A stretch of DNA of 64,000 nucleotides from Solimicrobium silvestre (GTDB taxonomy: Bacteria > Pseudomonadota > Gammaproteobacteria > Burkholderiales > Burkholderiaceae_D): positions 62,001 through 126,000 of the forward strand of contig NZ_PUGF01000015.1 in assembly GCF_002976435.1 (NCBI RefSeq). The letters run 5' to 3'. This document shows positions 28,310-37,800 of the stretch, piece by piece. Position 1 is the stretch's first letter; each line of letters starts with the position of its first letter. The notes under the pieces were generated by a model, which was given only the letters and a program-made list of their open reading frames with translations, was not told the DNA's origin and did no database searches. A program made the translations under genes and the position numbers.

Positions 28310-30649
28310 TTACATTTGATATTTTAAATTTATCCCAATTGTGCGTGGGCGATTAATGCCGATACGTCTAGTGTCTGGCAGGTCGGCAGATATTGCGGTT
28401 GGCAAGCCAGTTTCACCGATTTTGTTGAAGACATTATCAACAAATAGCGATGCGCCCCAATGGCTTGATTCGGAGATTTTTCGGCTGCCGACCCGTAAAT
28501 TAACCAGTGAAAATCCTTTGCTTAAATAAAAGGGGCTGGTTCTGTCATACAGAGCGATTGAATTTCCTATGTAGGAATAATCAACCCGGGCAAAACCCGG
28601 CATGCCATTTGGCATCAGCAAGCTATATTCGGCCGATGTTGACGCGCTCCAGCGCGGTACATCGAGTAATGGGTCGCCTTTTTGGGCGGGTGTTCCCGGC
28701 ACATCATTACCCAACTTTGCTTGGGTAAAATTGCCTGCCAGTCGTAAATTTAATTTTTTTATTGGGCGGTAGTTCATTTCTAATTCCGCGCCTTTGCTGG
28801 TCGCCGTGCCAAAATTTGCCGTAATGTTGAAGCCGCATTGCAACACAATTTGCTGCTGAACCTGGCTCCAGTCTATGTAATACACCGAAGCATCGACGAG
28901 CAAGGAGTTGTCTAGCCAGGCTGATTTTTCTCCTAACTCGTAGTTCCAGAGCGTATCCGGCCCAAATTTAACCAGCGCACTATTACTCAGGTTGAGGGTG
29001 GCTACTTCTGCGCCACACACGGCAGCTGGTGCTGGATTATTTGGCCCTCCTGGGCGATAGCCTTTGGATGCGGTAGCAAAGAGCAGTACGTCTTTGTTCA
29101 TCTGCCATGCAAGATTGAATTTGGGGTTGATACCGGTGTCGGATGACACGCCGGTAACGCTGGAAGCGACATCGCCAACAAACTCACCAGATACTTGTTG
29201 CGCATAAGTCTGATTAACCCGAAATCCGCGCAAGCCAACTAGTGCAGTGAGGTCAGGCGAAATACGATAGGAGGTTTCTTCAAACAAGGCTGTTTCGCTG
29301 ACGGTTGCCTGTCTGGCTCCGGCAAAGATGCTATCGATCTGGGTTCCAAAGGTTGCATTGTAGCCAGGAGGAGTTGGAATAGATGAAGCTAGCGGTGCGT
29401 TTACGTGGTGGTAATAAGCGCCGCCAATAATTTGCCACGGGCCTTTAAAGTCCGATGTAAATCGAACTTCTTGCGTAAATTCCTTATTAATATAATCGCC
29501 CGTCATGACAGTCGGATAAATGTAGGATTGCTGGGCGGGTGCATAAAAGTAATACAGCACCTTGGACGCGTCCTCGGCAATTTCGACACTGCGATCATAG
29601 TAGGAAGTCGAGGATAGCAACTCAAACTGGTCATAGCCTTTGTGTACTGAAATATTCGCCAGGGTTGAAATTTGCGTGCTGGGTTCTGGTACTAAGCGTG
29701 TTTGTATTAATGAATTTAAATTTCCGGGAGGAACGTCAATCTGAAAAGGCGCTGCTAAGAATGTATTTTGATGCATGCCGGAAACTGCAATGGTAAGGTC
29801 GTCTTCCAGCCTGAATTTTACGATTGCACGGATCCCGGTGGTTTTTTCTGAATTGGCATTTTCTTGAGTCGGCGCTGTCGTTGGCGCGGTAAGATAATTG
29901 GTTGGGTTGATGGTGTAGCGATCAATAAAACCGTCTTGCCGCCGGTCAAAGACCGCTATTCTCGCTGCAACCGTATTCTCAACCAAAGGAATATTAACAA
30001 CGGCGTTGGTCGTGTAATTCCAGCCACCGCCATCGGTTTTGGATATGCTGGTGTCAAGGTTGAACTGGAATGTATCGAAATTCGGCTGTTTGGTGAGATA
30101 GCGTACTGTTCCGCCCATGGAGCTTGACCCATACAGAGTGCCTTGTGGGCCGCGCAACACTTCGACCTGATCGATGTCGAAAATCGAGGGATCTATCACC
30201 CCGCGTAACGACAATAATGATGCATTGCTGGATGCTGCAATGGGAGTGTCATCCAAGTAATAACCGACGGTTCCTGCTGTTCCTGCCGTGGAGGAAATGC
30301 CGCGGATGATGAGAATATTTTGGCCAGGTCCTGATGAAACTACGGTCAGTCCCGGTGTTTGGCGCGCTACATCAGCAACGCTTTCTATGCCCATTTTTTC
30401 TAACTCGTGCGAATCTAAAGCGGTCACACTGATCGGCGCATTTTGTAATTGCTCGCTACGTTTTTGTGCGGTAATAATTACTTGGTGCTCGCCATCATCA
30501 TCGCTTGTAGGGGCAACTGTTTTAGTGGTTGGCGTTGCCGCATTGTTCGCTTCCTGTGCTGCAGCGTTTGGCAAGCTGACTATCTGCATAAGGATAAAGA
30601 TCAAACTGCTGCGAATATAAAAGGATGCTTGAGTGATTATTTTACGCAT
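28310..30649 (-). CDS. TonB-dependent outer-membrane receptor
   Basis: A 779-residue protein with a signal peptide (ending NAAAQ), a TonB-box-like HQVIITAQKR, and a plug domain with QNAPISVTALDSHELEKMG and VEVLRGPQGTLYGSSSMGGT. A 22-strand barrel follows. The closing IGINLKYQM ends in Met and not the usual aromatic residue. The group that carries VTAQKRSEQLQ-type starts imports diverse ligands, such as siderophores, sugars and aromatics, so the substrate is unknown. A solute-binding gene lies 54 bp upstream in the same direction. Confidence 0.93.
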   Translation of the reverse strand: MRKIITQASFYIRSSLIFILMQIVSLPNAAAQEANNAATPTTKTVAPTSDDDGEHQVIITAQKRSEQLQNAPISVTALDSHELEKMGIESVADVARQTPGLTVVSSGPGQNILIIRGISSTAGTAGTVGYYLDDTPIAASSNASLLSLRGVIDPSIFDIDQVEVLRGPQGTLYGSSSMGGTVRYLTKQPNFDTFQFNLDTSISKTDGGGWNYTTNAVVNIPLVENTVAARIAVFDRRQDGFIDRYTINPTNYLTAPTTAPTQENANSEKTTGIRAIVKFRLEDDLTIAVSGMHQNTFLAAPFQIDVPPGNLNSLIQTRLVPEPSTQISTLANISVHKGYDQFELLSSTSYYDRSVEIAEDASKVLYYFYAPAQQSYIYPTVMTGDYINKEFTQEVRFTSDFKGPWQIIGGAYYHHVNAPLASSIPTPPGYNATFGTQIDSIFAGARQATVSETALFEETSYRISPDLTALVGLRGFRVNQTYAQQVSGEFVGDVASSVTGVSSDTGINPKFNLAWQMNKDVLLFATASKGYRPGGPNNPAPAAVCGAEVATLNLSNSALVKFGPDTLWNYELGEKSAWLDNSLLVDASVYYIDWSQVQQQIVLQCGFNITANFGTATSKGAELEMNYRPIKKLNLRLAGNFTQAKLGNDVPGTPAQKGDPLLDVPRWSASTSAEYSLLMPNGMPGFARVDYSYIGNSIALYDRTSPFYLSKGFSLVNLRVGSRKISESSHWGASLFVDNVFNKIGETGLPTAISADLPDTRRIGINRPRTIGINLKYQM

Positions 30650-30703
30650 AATAATTCTCTGGTCGCTGATAGATGGAATGGGTGATCGGTGACTATTTTG
30701 ACG

Positions 30704-31537
30704 TTACTGCTGAAGCAACAACTGAGATTTATGTAATGCTAAAATTTTTTCCAATTGACCAGAATCTGCCAGTTGCTGATAACCCTGATCGAAGCGATCG
30801 CGTAACTCTTGGGCCTGTGGCAGATTACGTCTTACGACCAAATAGACAGGAATTATGGAAATTGCTTTACGTTGAAAAGTAATTTTTTTTCGCTCTTCTT
30901 GCGAAAAATTATTTTTCAAAAGAAATAGCCCAACATCTTGATCTATGGGGAATAAATGTATTCGACCAATCAGCAACTTTTTAAAATTGGAAATATCACT
31001 CGGCGCAGGATCAGTATGTAGTGCGCCTGAGGCGCTTAACGATTCGAACTCGTCAGAGTAGTAATTTCCCATGGTGACGCCTATCGTATATTGCGCTAAA
31101 TCCGTTAAGGAATTCCATTCAAGGCCTTCGCCACTTCGCTGAAAAAATACGATCCGTAAAAAATAAATCGGCTTGCTTGAGTAGATTAACTTGGCATCCC
31201 GCTCCCGGCTGTGTGCCCAACCATAACTGCCTTCATATAAGCCCTGCATCAGTCCGGTAATTGCCCGGTTATTGGGAACGGAGGTAAATACGGCTTCAAC
31301 TTTGGCTAGCTTGAATGACTCGCGTACGATCTCAGTGAGTACGCCCTCAGTACCATTGCCATGAATTATTAGTGGCGGATATTCCTGCTCGGTTAAGGTG
31401 ATTTTCAGCCATTGTTGAGCATTTGCGTCCGACACGAATTGAAGCGACACCACGAAAAAAATTAGTAAAAATGCTATCCGGTTAGTTGTTGAATGTCGAG
31501 AACTCAAAATACACTCCATTACGCAACAAGAAAGCAT
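30704..31537 (-). CDS. Periplasmic solute-binding protein, family 3 type
   Basis: A 277-residue secreted protein. The signal peptide (RIAFLLIFFVVSLQFVSDANA) is followed by the family 3 binding-protein fold: YPPLIIHGNGTEGVLTEIV, GSYGWAHSRERDAKLIYSS and LAQYTIGVTMGNYYSDEFE. No permease or ATPase gene is nearby, so it may not serve an ABC importer, and such orphans sometimes act as sensors. The first Met may be at 31537 or 31519, and neither has a clear ribosome-binding site. It probably shares a transcript with the TonB receptor. Confidence 0.82.
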   Translation of the reverse strand: MLSCCVMECILSSRHSTTNRIAFLLIFFVVSLQFVSDANAQQWLKITLTEQEYPPLIIHGNGTEGVLTEIVRESFKLAKVEAVFTSVPNNRAITGLMQGLYEGSYGWAHSRERDAKLIYSSKPIYFLRIVFFQRSGEGLEWNSLTDLAQYTIGVTMGNYYSDEFESLSASGALHTDPAPSDISNFKKLLIGRIHLFPIDQDVGLFLLKNNFSQEERKKITFQRKAISIIPVYLVVRRNLPQAQELRDRFDQGYQQLADSGQLEKILALHKSQLLLQQ

Positions 31538-31864
31538 ATCTATAAATTTGATTGTTGGCAGACCCTAATACCTAGAGGTGATAAAGCCAGTCTAGTTCAG
31601 CATGTGTGTATATGCAAAAAATAAATCTGGCAAATTAAACAAGCCTTGGCTTATGTTTTTGTGCTGAAATCGGGTGAAGTAATGCGCGTATAGCGTGCTG
31701 CGATCAATGGAAAAATCGCGCAAAACGGATGTGTGCAGATTAATGTGATGCAGTTAATGCCGTGGAAGAGCGGAGGTGTGTGATTGCTCATTGAGCATGA
31801 TGTGTGACAACAGTTTTTGTTGAATTGGCTAAACTGTTATAAGTTTAGCCAATTCATGTGTCAA
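31538..31864. other. 327-bp intergenic region with a 13-bp hairpin
   Basis: GAATTGGCTAAAC (31822-31834) pairs perfectly with GTTTAGCCAATTC (31843-31855) around an 8-base loop. It lies 10 bp past the stop of the leftward lipoprotein gene and probably marks the 3' end of its message, although no T-run follows in either direction. The rest should contain the promoter of the solute-binding gene, which I could not pinpoint. Confidence 0.55.
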
Positions 31865-32227
31865 TTAATGACGCTGCCAATGTCCGCCATCCATGTGCCA
31901 CGCATTACCTTCTTGGTGCCAGTGATGCGGTACCCATGCATATCCTGGGCGAGGAGCTGCCCAATGTCCTGAATGCCAAACATGGTGTCCGCCTTCCCAG
32001 AGCCAAACGCCGGAAATCCAGAAATAGCCTGAAACAGGTGCTACGCCCACAACTTCAACTTGAGGTGCTGGCGGTGCGGTATAAACAATGACTGGCGGTG
32101 GTGCAACGTCTGGGTAAACTACTTCAGCGCGGTAGTGATAGGGTGCTGGGGTGACAACGCAACCTGATACCAAGGTGGCTGCTGCAAGAACAATTGCGCT
32201 GCAGATTAGAGTGCTATTTTTCATCAT
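31865..32227 (-). CDS. YXWGXW-type repeat lipoprotein
   Basis: A 120-residue protein with a clear lipobox (LVSGC, lipidated Cys at about residue 23), a proline-rich linker (PDVAPPPVIVYTAPPAP) and a C-terminal half dense in Trp, His, Gly and Tyr: SGYFWISGVWLWEGGHHVW, HSGHWAAPRPGYAWVP and GGHWQRH. This is the YXWGXW-repeat pattern of small outer-membrane lipoproteins with no agreed function. The many histidines hint at metal binding, which is my inference. Met codons at 32227 and 32224 are adjacent, and either could start it. Confidence 0.82.
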   Translation of the reverse strand: MMKNSTLICSAIVLAAATLVSGCVVTPAPYHYRAEVVYPDVAPPPVIVYTAPPAPQVEVVGVAPVSGYFWISGVWLWEGGHHVWHSGHWAAPRPGYAWVPHHWHQEGNAWHMDGGHWQRH

Positions 32228-32441
32228 ATTTTCCAATATTAGAGTAAGACTATGCAATGGGAGGCGAGCCAATAATTATCGCCTTACAACTATTAGCTCT
32301 TGAGCGACGGTTTTGGATGACACGGAAATGTAAAGAATTGTAGAGATTTGTTAGTCTGGCGGCATTATATTTAACAAGAAGCAATTAATAAAGTGTTTCC
32401 TTGCTGAGGGAAAACTTGCAAATGGCAAATTTCCATCTTAT

Positions 32442-32473
32442 TGTGAAAGTGAGCAATAGTGCTCAGCTTCACA
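32442..32473 (+). other. Hairpin in the leader of the receiver-protein gene
   Basis: TGTGAA (32442-32447) pairs with TTCACA (32468-32473), and GAGC (32451-32454) with GCTC (32461-32464). The structure ends 43 bp before the start codon. It may be a leader stem or an imperfect operator. Confidence 0.35.
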
Positions 32474-32516
32474 GTAATATGAATGATGAAGTGCCTATAA
32501 GCCTGGAGAAAGTCCC

Positions 32517-32933
32517 ATGCTAAAAGTGGTTGTTATCGATGGCAATGCCATCTCACGCGGATTGTTGAATACAATGCTGACCAATGGCGGTCATGAAGTC
32601 ATTGGCGGCGGCAATGTCAGTTCTTCCAGCATTGCGCGCATGGTTAAATTAAAGCCACAACTAATCTGTATGGATTTAGGGCAGGTTGAAGACGATAAAA
32701 TGGCCGTTTTGGATAATATTCGTAAGGAATTACCTAAAACCATTGTTTTCCTTGTGTCAAATAGTTTTGATGCGGAAACAATCAAGCAGGGCCAAGAGCA
32801 TGGGGTCAGAGGTTTCATCGTGAAGCCATTCAACTCTGCAACCGTGCTGACCAGCATTCGTACAGCTGTGCTTACCTTTGTTCGTGAAATAAAGCAGGCT
32901 AAAGCGCAGGGCGAGCCGCCCGCTGGCGGCTAG
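32517..32933 (+). CDS. Stand-alone receiver (CheY-like) protein
   Basis: A 138-residue single-domain response regulator with no output domain. The phospho-acceptor is D53 (ICMDLGQVEDD), with S81 in the Thr/Ser position and K103 in FIVKPFN. The usual acidic pair that binds Mg2+ is reduced to one residue (VVIDGN, D8 followed by Gly), so metal binding and phosphorylation may be altered. No kinase gene is adjacent. A GGAGAAAG ribosome-binding site precedes the ATG. Its last codons form an AGCCGCC/GGCGGCT hairpin over the stop. Confidence 0.85.
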   Translation: MLKVVVIDGNAISRGLLNTMLTNGGHEVIGGGNVSSSSIARMVKLKPQLICMDLGQVEDDKMAVLDNIRKELPKTIVFLVSNSFDAETIKQGQEHGVRGFIVKPFNSATVLTSIRTAVLTFVREIKQAKAQGEPPAGG

Positions 32934-32948
32934 TGATCCGCTGAATGA

Positions 32949-33560
32949 TTAGGTTGGTTTAAAAAAACTGACGCCAGCTTTCCGTAACATGCTGGTGAGA
33001 GTAATGAGCGGCAAACCAGTTAGCGCAGTGGGGTCGCTACTGTCGATGCGCTCAAGAATGGCAATTCCCAAACCTTCATTTTTTGCGCTACCTGCGCAGT
33101 CATAAGGTTGTTCAATGCGCAGATAGGCATCTAACTCAGCGTCCGATAAATCTCGAAACGTTACACTGGTCTGCACGTTTTCAACTTGAACCAACGGCAT
33201 TGGCTGGCAATCTTGATATACGCACAAGGCACTATGAAAAATAACTTGCTTGCCACGCATCATTTGCAATTGGGCAAGCGCGTTTTGATGATTGCCGGGT
33301 TTGCCGATGTGTAAATTATTTAGCGTAGCTACCTGATCCGAGCCGATGATGATTGCGCCGGGTGCTATTTTGGCAATAGCGCGCGCCTTTTGCTCGGCTA
33401 AACGCAGAGCGGTTGCTTGGGGTGTTTCACTGGGAAAAGCAATTTCATCAATATCGGGAATCATCACTTCAAACGGAAGATTCAGGCGTGATAACAATTC
33501 TTTGCGGTAAATAGAGCTAGAAGCGAGTATGATGCGGTTTTCGTTGCATAAGACAGTCAT
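32949..33560 (-). CDS. yceF: Maf-family nucleotide pyrophosphatase, YceF type
   Basis: A 203-residue cytoplasmic enzyme. IILASSSIYRKELLSRLNLP, IIGSDQVATL and AGSAKNEGLGIAILERI followed by GLPLITLTSMLRKAG match the YceF subfamily, which hydrolyses m7GTP and so cleans up modified nucleotides. Catalytic Asp lies in GSDQV. It is divergent from yceD by 73 bp. The yceF-yceD-rpmF-plsX neighbourhood is ancestral in proteobacteria. Confidence 0.93.
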   Translation of the reverse strand: MTVLCNENRIILASSSIYRKELLSRLNLPFEVMIPDIDEIAFPSETPQATALRLAEQKARAIAKIAPGAIIIGSDQVATLNNLHIGKPGNHQNALAQLQMMRGKQVIFHSALCVYQDCQPMPLVQVENVQTSVTFRDLSDAELDAYLRIEQPYDCAGSAKNEGLGIAILERIDSSDPTALTGLPLITLTSMLRKAGVSFFKPT

Positions 33561-33633
33561 TTTTTACGTAAACCTTTGGCGGAAAAGGAAGAATGCTGTT
33601 ATTATCGCAGGTTTTCTAAGGGTGTAATGCATT

Positions 33634-34131
33634 ATGCTGATCATTGATGCGTTTGCTTTTTGCCGAAATAGCGAACAACAAACAGGGAAATTAAAACTGT
33701 CTGAGTTAGCTAGACTACGCGCAGAATGTGTTTCAGACGATGGTGAAGTGGAATGGACGCTAGTAGGGAATACACATACTATCGGTTATCCTAGTCTGCA
33801 ATTAACCGTTACTGGAACTGTGCAATTAGTGTGTCAACGGTGTTTAACACCTTATGTTTTTCAGATTTCATCAGACGCAAAAATGCTTTTAGCTAAGGAT
33901 GAGCAGGCTGCGGATGAGTTAGATACTTCTCTGGAAGACGATGGAATTGAAGTAATTGTAGGAAGTAAGGCATTCGATATCATTGCATTGATTGAGGATG
34001 AGGCATTATTGGCTATTCCGTTATCGCCAAAGCATGAGGTTTGTCCCTCTAAGGAGAAACTTGATGCATTTGCGACTGCAAAGAAGGTTTCGCCGTTTGC
34101 CGCATTGAAGGATCAGTTGTCAAAAAACTGA
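33634..34131 (+). CDS. yceD: YceD/DUF177 family protein
   Basis: A 165-residue protein of the DUF177 family. The metal-type cysteines LVCQRC in the middle and HEVCPSK near the C terminus are conserved in the family, as is the acidic region between them. In E. coli and plants, relatives affect 23S rRNA levels. It lies just before rpmF, as is usual. Confidence 0.9.
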   Translation: MLIIDAFAFCRNSEQQTGKLKLSELARLRAECVSDDGEVEWTLVGNTHTIGYPSLQLTVTGTVQLVCQRCLTPYVFQISSDAKMLLAKDEQAADELDTSLEDDGIEVIVGSKAFDIIALIEDEALLAIPLSPKHEVCPSKEKLDAFATAKKVSPFAALKDQLSKN

Positions 34132-34232
34132 TCATGTTTTAAAAAGTAGTAAGGTTTCTTGGCTGGGACGACGAGTTTGCTGGCCGGATATGTTAAAATT
34201 TCAGAACTTAAGTTCGAGTATTAGGAGTTATC

Positions 34233-34415
34233 ATGGCTGTTCAGCAAAACAAAAAGACCCCGTCTAAGCGCGGTATGCATCGTTCACACGACTTTTTAGT
34301 CGCACCACAATTGTCTATCGAGCCAACAACTGGTGAAACGCATATGCGTCATCACATCAGCCCAAATGGCTTTTATCGTGGTCGCAAAGTACTGAAAACT
34401 AAAAACGACGAGTAA
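34233..34415 (+). CDS. rpmF: 50S ribosomal protein L32
   Basis: A 60-residue ribosomal protein. The start [19 protein letters not shown] and the end [16 protein letters not shown] are diagnostic. The zinc-type cysteines of some L32 forms are absent, which fits the C-minus type. An AGGAG ribosome-binding site precedes the ATG. A 12-bp palindrome GAACTTAAGTTC (34204-34215) lies just upstream. Confidence 0.97.
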   Translation: MAVQQNKKTPSKRGMHRSHDFLVAPQLSIEPTTGETHMRHHISPNGFYRGRKVLKTKNDE

Positions 34416-34480
34416 TCTACTCGACGAATTTAGTTAAGAGTTGAAAAAAGCACAGCGCTTAATTGTGCTAGGCAACAATG

Positions 34481-34519
34481 AAGCGGCGTAACCAGTTTTT
34501 ACTTGGCGCCGCTTTTTTT
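34481..34519 (+). terminator. Intrinsic terminator after rpmF
   Basis: AAGCGGCG (34481-34488) pairs with CGCCGCTT (34507-34514), with a further CCA/TGG pair inside, and seven Ts follow the final C. It separates yceD-rpmF from plsX. Confidence 0.75.
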
Positions 34520-34613
34520 GTGCCTGATTCGTGTATTTTATTCCTAAACTATTTCTGATTTGAATAGTATTCAATCGGACTGGTGTTTGTCATCGTGCAA
34601 AAAAGCATAGTGA

Positions 34614-34626
34614 TGCGTAAGTCCTA
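34614..34626 (-). repeat. Solo copy of the end of the 27.8-kb inverted-repeat element
   Basis: On the minus strand these 13 bases read TAGGACTTACGCA, identical to 27809-27821. A weak partner (TAGG...TTAACG) lies about 25 bp further on, so this may be a decayed copy. It sits in the plsX upstream region. Confidence 0.4.
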
Positions 34627-34686
34627 AGCAATCTACAATAGGCAACTTAACGTATTCAACCCTGAATTCAGGAGACGATTTAAAAA

Positions 34687-35793
34687 ATGACCATACGTAT
34701 TTCAATTGATTGCATGGGCGGTGATCATGGCCCAGCTGTTACTGTTGCAGCGGCAGTTTCTTTTGTTAAACGTACAGAAGATGTGCAGATGATTTTGGTG
34801 GGGCAAGAGAATATTATTCGATCAGAATTAAAAAAACTAAAATTTGATCATCATTCACGCTTTCCATTCATTTCAATAGTTCACGCAAGTGAAGTGGTAA
34901 CGATGGAAGATCCTTTGGAAGTGGCTTTGCGCCGCAAAAAAGATTCTTCCATGCGAGTAGCTATTAACCAAATTAAAGATGAGCAGGCTGATGTCTGTGT
35001 TTCCGCTGGGAATACCGGCGCGCTAATGGCTATTTCACGTTATGTGTTAAAGACTTTACCTAACGTCGATAGGCCAGCAATTTGCAGCATCTTGCCGAAT
35101 CAAAAAAATAAACCGACTTATATGCTTGATTTAGGCGCCAATGTAGATTGTGAGCCTAGGCACTTGCAGCAGTTTGCCATTATGGCTGCAGCCTTGTTTT
35201 CTGCGGTTGAGGGCACGGCAATGCCGACGGTGGGTTTGCTGAACGTTGGTGAGGAAGATATTAAGGGAAATGATGTCGTTAAAAAAACCGCTCAATTATT
35301 GCGTGATGAGCACGCTAAGGGTGTGATTAATTTTTATGGCAATGTGGAAGGTAACGATATTTTCGCTGGAACGACCGATATTGTGGTCTGTGATGGCTTT
35401 GTCGGCAATGTTACCCTGAAGGCCGCGGAAGGTTTGGGGCGTTTCGTTAAAACCGTTTTGAATGCCGAATTTAAGCGTAACTTCATCACGATGTTGGGTG
35501 CTTTAATTGCGCGAAGTGCATTAAAAGCAGTTGGAAGCAGATTAAATCCATCCAATTATAATGGTGGGAGTTTATTGGGTTTGCGCGGTTTGGTGATTAA
35601 GAGTCACGGCGGTGCAGATGCCTATAGTTTTGAATGGGCGATACAACGTGCCTACGACGCAGCCAAAAATGGCGTGTTGGAACATATTGCCTCTGCCATG
35701 AACGAGTTGGTAGCGCAGCCAGTGTCAGAATCAGTTGCGGGCGCAATTGACGTATCATCAGAAACCCCGCTAGGCGAAACTGGAACTAGCTAG
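34687..35793 (+). CDS. plsX: Phosphate acyltransferase PlsX
   Basis: A 368-residue peripheral membrane enzyme that makes acyl-phosphate from acyl-ACP for phospholipid synthesis. [20 protein letters not shown] at the N terminus, [20 protein letters not shown] and [21 protein letters not shown] are typical. It starts the plsX-fabH-fabD-fabG-acpP-fabF series. Confidence 0.96.
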   Translation: MTIRISIDCMGGDHGPAVTVAAAVSFVKRTEDVQMILVGQENIIRSELKKLKFDHHSRFPFISIVHASEVVTMEDPLEVALRRKKDSSMRVAINQIKDEQADVCVSAGNTGALMAISRYVLKTLPNVDRPAICSILPNQKNKPTYMLDLGANVDCEPRHLQQFAIMAAALFSAVEGTAMPTVGLLNVGEEDIKGNDVVKKTAQLLRDEHAKGVINFYGNVEGNDIFAGTTDIVVCDGFVGNVTLKAAEGLGRFVKTVLNAEFKRNFITMLGALIARSALKAVGSRLNPSNYNGGSLLGLRGLVIKSHGGADAYSFEWAIQRAYDAAKNGVLEHIASAMNELVAQPVSESVAGAIDVSSETPLGETGTS

Positions 35794-35814
35794 TTAATAA
35801 AGAGCATAAATAGT

Positions 35815-36798
35815 ATGAAGATATTTAGCAAAATTACCGGTACTGGCAGTTATTTGCCGCCTAAGCGAGTTACTAATCACGATTTAACTAAGCAGTTGGC
35901 CGAGCAGGGCGTGGAAACGTCCGATGAATGGATATTTACTCGTAGCGGTATTTCCGCTCGCCATTTTGCTGAGTCGGATGTGAGCGCAAGTGATTTGGCG
36001 GTGCATGCGGCGCTGCGCGCGATTGAGATGTCTGGTTTAGATAAAAATCAAATTGATTTAATCATTCTGGCGACTTCAACGCCGGATCATTTGGGTGGTT
36101 TTCCAAGTACGGCATGCATAGTTCAGAAAAAACTGGGAATTGCCGGTTGCGCTGCCTTTGACGTGCAGGCAGTTTGTAGTGGATTTATCTATGCCGTTTC
36201 TGTTGCGGATGCCATGATTAAGGCTGGAAACAATAAAAACGTTCTGGTTATTGGTGCAGAAGTTTTCTCTCGTATCCTTGATTTTAATGATCGCGGTACC
36301 TGCGTATTGTTTGGCGATGGCGCAGGCGCGGTGGTAATGTCTGCGTCAAATGAGCCGGGCGTGCTGGCCACTAAATTGCATGCTGATGGAAATTATTCGC
36401 ATATTTTGTCGGTTCCGGGAAAAGCAGCTGGCGGAGTTGTTGAGGGTAGTGCCTTCGTATATATGGACGGTCCGGCGGTATTTAAGTTGGCTGTTTCTGT
36501 GCTTGAAAAAGTCGCCCGCGAAGTATTGGAAATCGCCAATATGACTTCCGCAGATTTGGACTGGTTGGTGCCACATCAGGCAAATATCCGCATTATGCAA
36601 AGCACGGCTAAAAAATTACATTTGCCGTTGGATAAAGTGATCGTGACTGTCGATCAGCATGGTAATACCTCCGCTGCGTCAATCCCACTCGCGCTGGATT
36701 GTGGCGTGCGTGATGGTCGCATTAAGCCAGGTCAGACGGTGTTAATTGAAGGCGTTGGTGGCGGCTTTACTTGGGGTGCTGCTGTCGTCAAGATGTAA
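35815..36798 (+). CDS. fabH: 3-oxoacyl-ACP synthase III
   Basis: A 327-residue condensing enzyme that starts fatty-acid synthesis from acetyl-CoA and malonyl-ACP. The catalytic cysteine is C121 ([11 protein letters not shown]). The catalytic His is in [11 protein letters not shown] and the Asn in [10 protein letters not shown]. It begins 22 bp after plsX. Confidence 0.97.
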   Translation: MKIFSKITGTGSYLPPKRVTNHDLTKQLAEQGVETSDEWIFTRSGISARHFAESDVSASDLAVHAALRAIEMSGLDKNQIDLIILATSTPDHLGGFPSTACIVQKKLGIAGCAAFDVQAVCSGFIYAVSVADAMIKAGNNKNVLVIGAEVFSRILDFNDRGTCVLFGDGAGAVVMSASNEPGVLATKLHADGNYSHILSVPGKAAGGVVEGSAFVYMDGPAVFKLAVSVLEKVAREVLEIANMTSADLDWLVPHQANIRIMQSTAKKLHLPLDKVIVTVDQHGNTSAASIPLALDCGVRDGRIKPGQTVLIEGVGGGFTWGAAVVKM

Positions 36799-36845
36799 TT
36801 AATTTTTGATATATTTCATACTTATTTAGTGAGTTATTTTCGTTT

Positions 36846-37778
36846 ATGAATAAATTTGCTTTTGTATTTCCTGGGCAAGGCTCCCAAGCGATTGGCATGT
36901 TGAATGGTTTTGCTGATCATCCGATAGTGAAACAAACAGTTGCCGAGGCAGCGGATGTATTGAATTTTGATTTGGCGAAGTTAATTGCTGAAGGTCCTAA
37001 GGAAGAATTGGACTTAACCGTTAATACCCAGCCTGTCATGCTCACCGCCGCAGTTGCTTGTTATCGCGCATGGTTAGAAGCTGGGGGCGCTAAACCTGCT
37101 TTTGTGGCAGGGCATAGCTTGGGTGAATATTCGGCCTTGGTTGCTGCTGGTGTTTTGGCGTTTAAAGATGCTGTGCCGCTGGTGCGGTTCCGTGCTCAGG
37201 CAATGCAAGAAGCGGTGCCATTCGGTGTTGGTGGTATGGCTGCTATTTTGGGTTTGTCTGATGAAGACGTGCGTTTGGTTTGTTTAGAGTCGGCGCAAGG
37301 TGAAATTGTTGAGCCGGTTAATTTTAATGCACCTGCTCAGGTGGTTATTGCTGGTCACAAAGCGGCTGTTGAGCGCGCTTGCGAAGCGGCAAAAGCACGT
37401 GGCGCCAAGCGCGCTTTGGTGTTGGCTGTTTCGGCACCATTTCATTCCTCTTTGTTGAAGCCAGCGTCTGATAGATTGCGCGAATATTTACAGCAAGTAC
37501 CATTTGCTGAGCCGCAAATTCAATTGATTAATAATGTGGATGTGACGATCTTGCGGGATGCTGCTGATATTAAAGATGCGTTGGTGCGTCAGGCTGCTAA
37601 TCCGGTGCGCTGGGTTGAAACTATTCAAAAAATGGCTGAGCAAGAAATTACACATATCGTTGAATGCGGTCCTGGCAAGGTGTTGACCGGCCTGGTAAAG
37701 CGTATTAACTCTGATTTAGTGGGTGAGGCTTTATTTGATGATGCTTCATTAAATAAAATTTTGACGCTGAGTCGTTGA
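36846..37778 (+). CDS. fabD: Malonyl-CoA:ACP transacylase
   Basis: A 310-residue enzyme that loads malonyl onto ACP. It begins FAFVFPGQGSQAIGM. The nucleophile serine is S91 in AGHSLGEYSALVAAG, and the catalytic His is in SAPFHSSLLKPA. It is placed between fabH and fabG, as in the classic fab cluster. Confidence 0.97.
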   Translation: MNKFAFVFPGQGSQAIGMLNGFADHPIVKQTVAEAADVLNFDLAKLIAEGPKEELDLTVNTQPVMLTAAVACYRAWLEAGGAKPAFVAGHSLGEYSALVAAGVLAFKDAVPLVRFRAQAMQEAVPFGVGGMAAILGLSDEDVRLVCLESAQGEIVEPVNFNAPAQVVIAGHKAAVERACEAAKARGAKRALVLAVSAPFHSSLLKPASDRLREYLQQVPFAEPQIQLINNVDVTILRDAADIKDALVRQAANPVRWVETIQKMAEQEITHIVECGPGKVLTGLVKRINSDLVGEALFDDASLNKILTLSR

Positions 37779-37800
37779 ACATGCTGGAGATTAAAAAATA

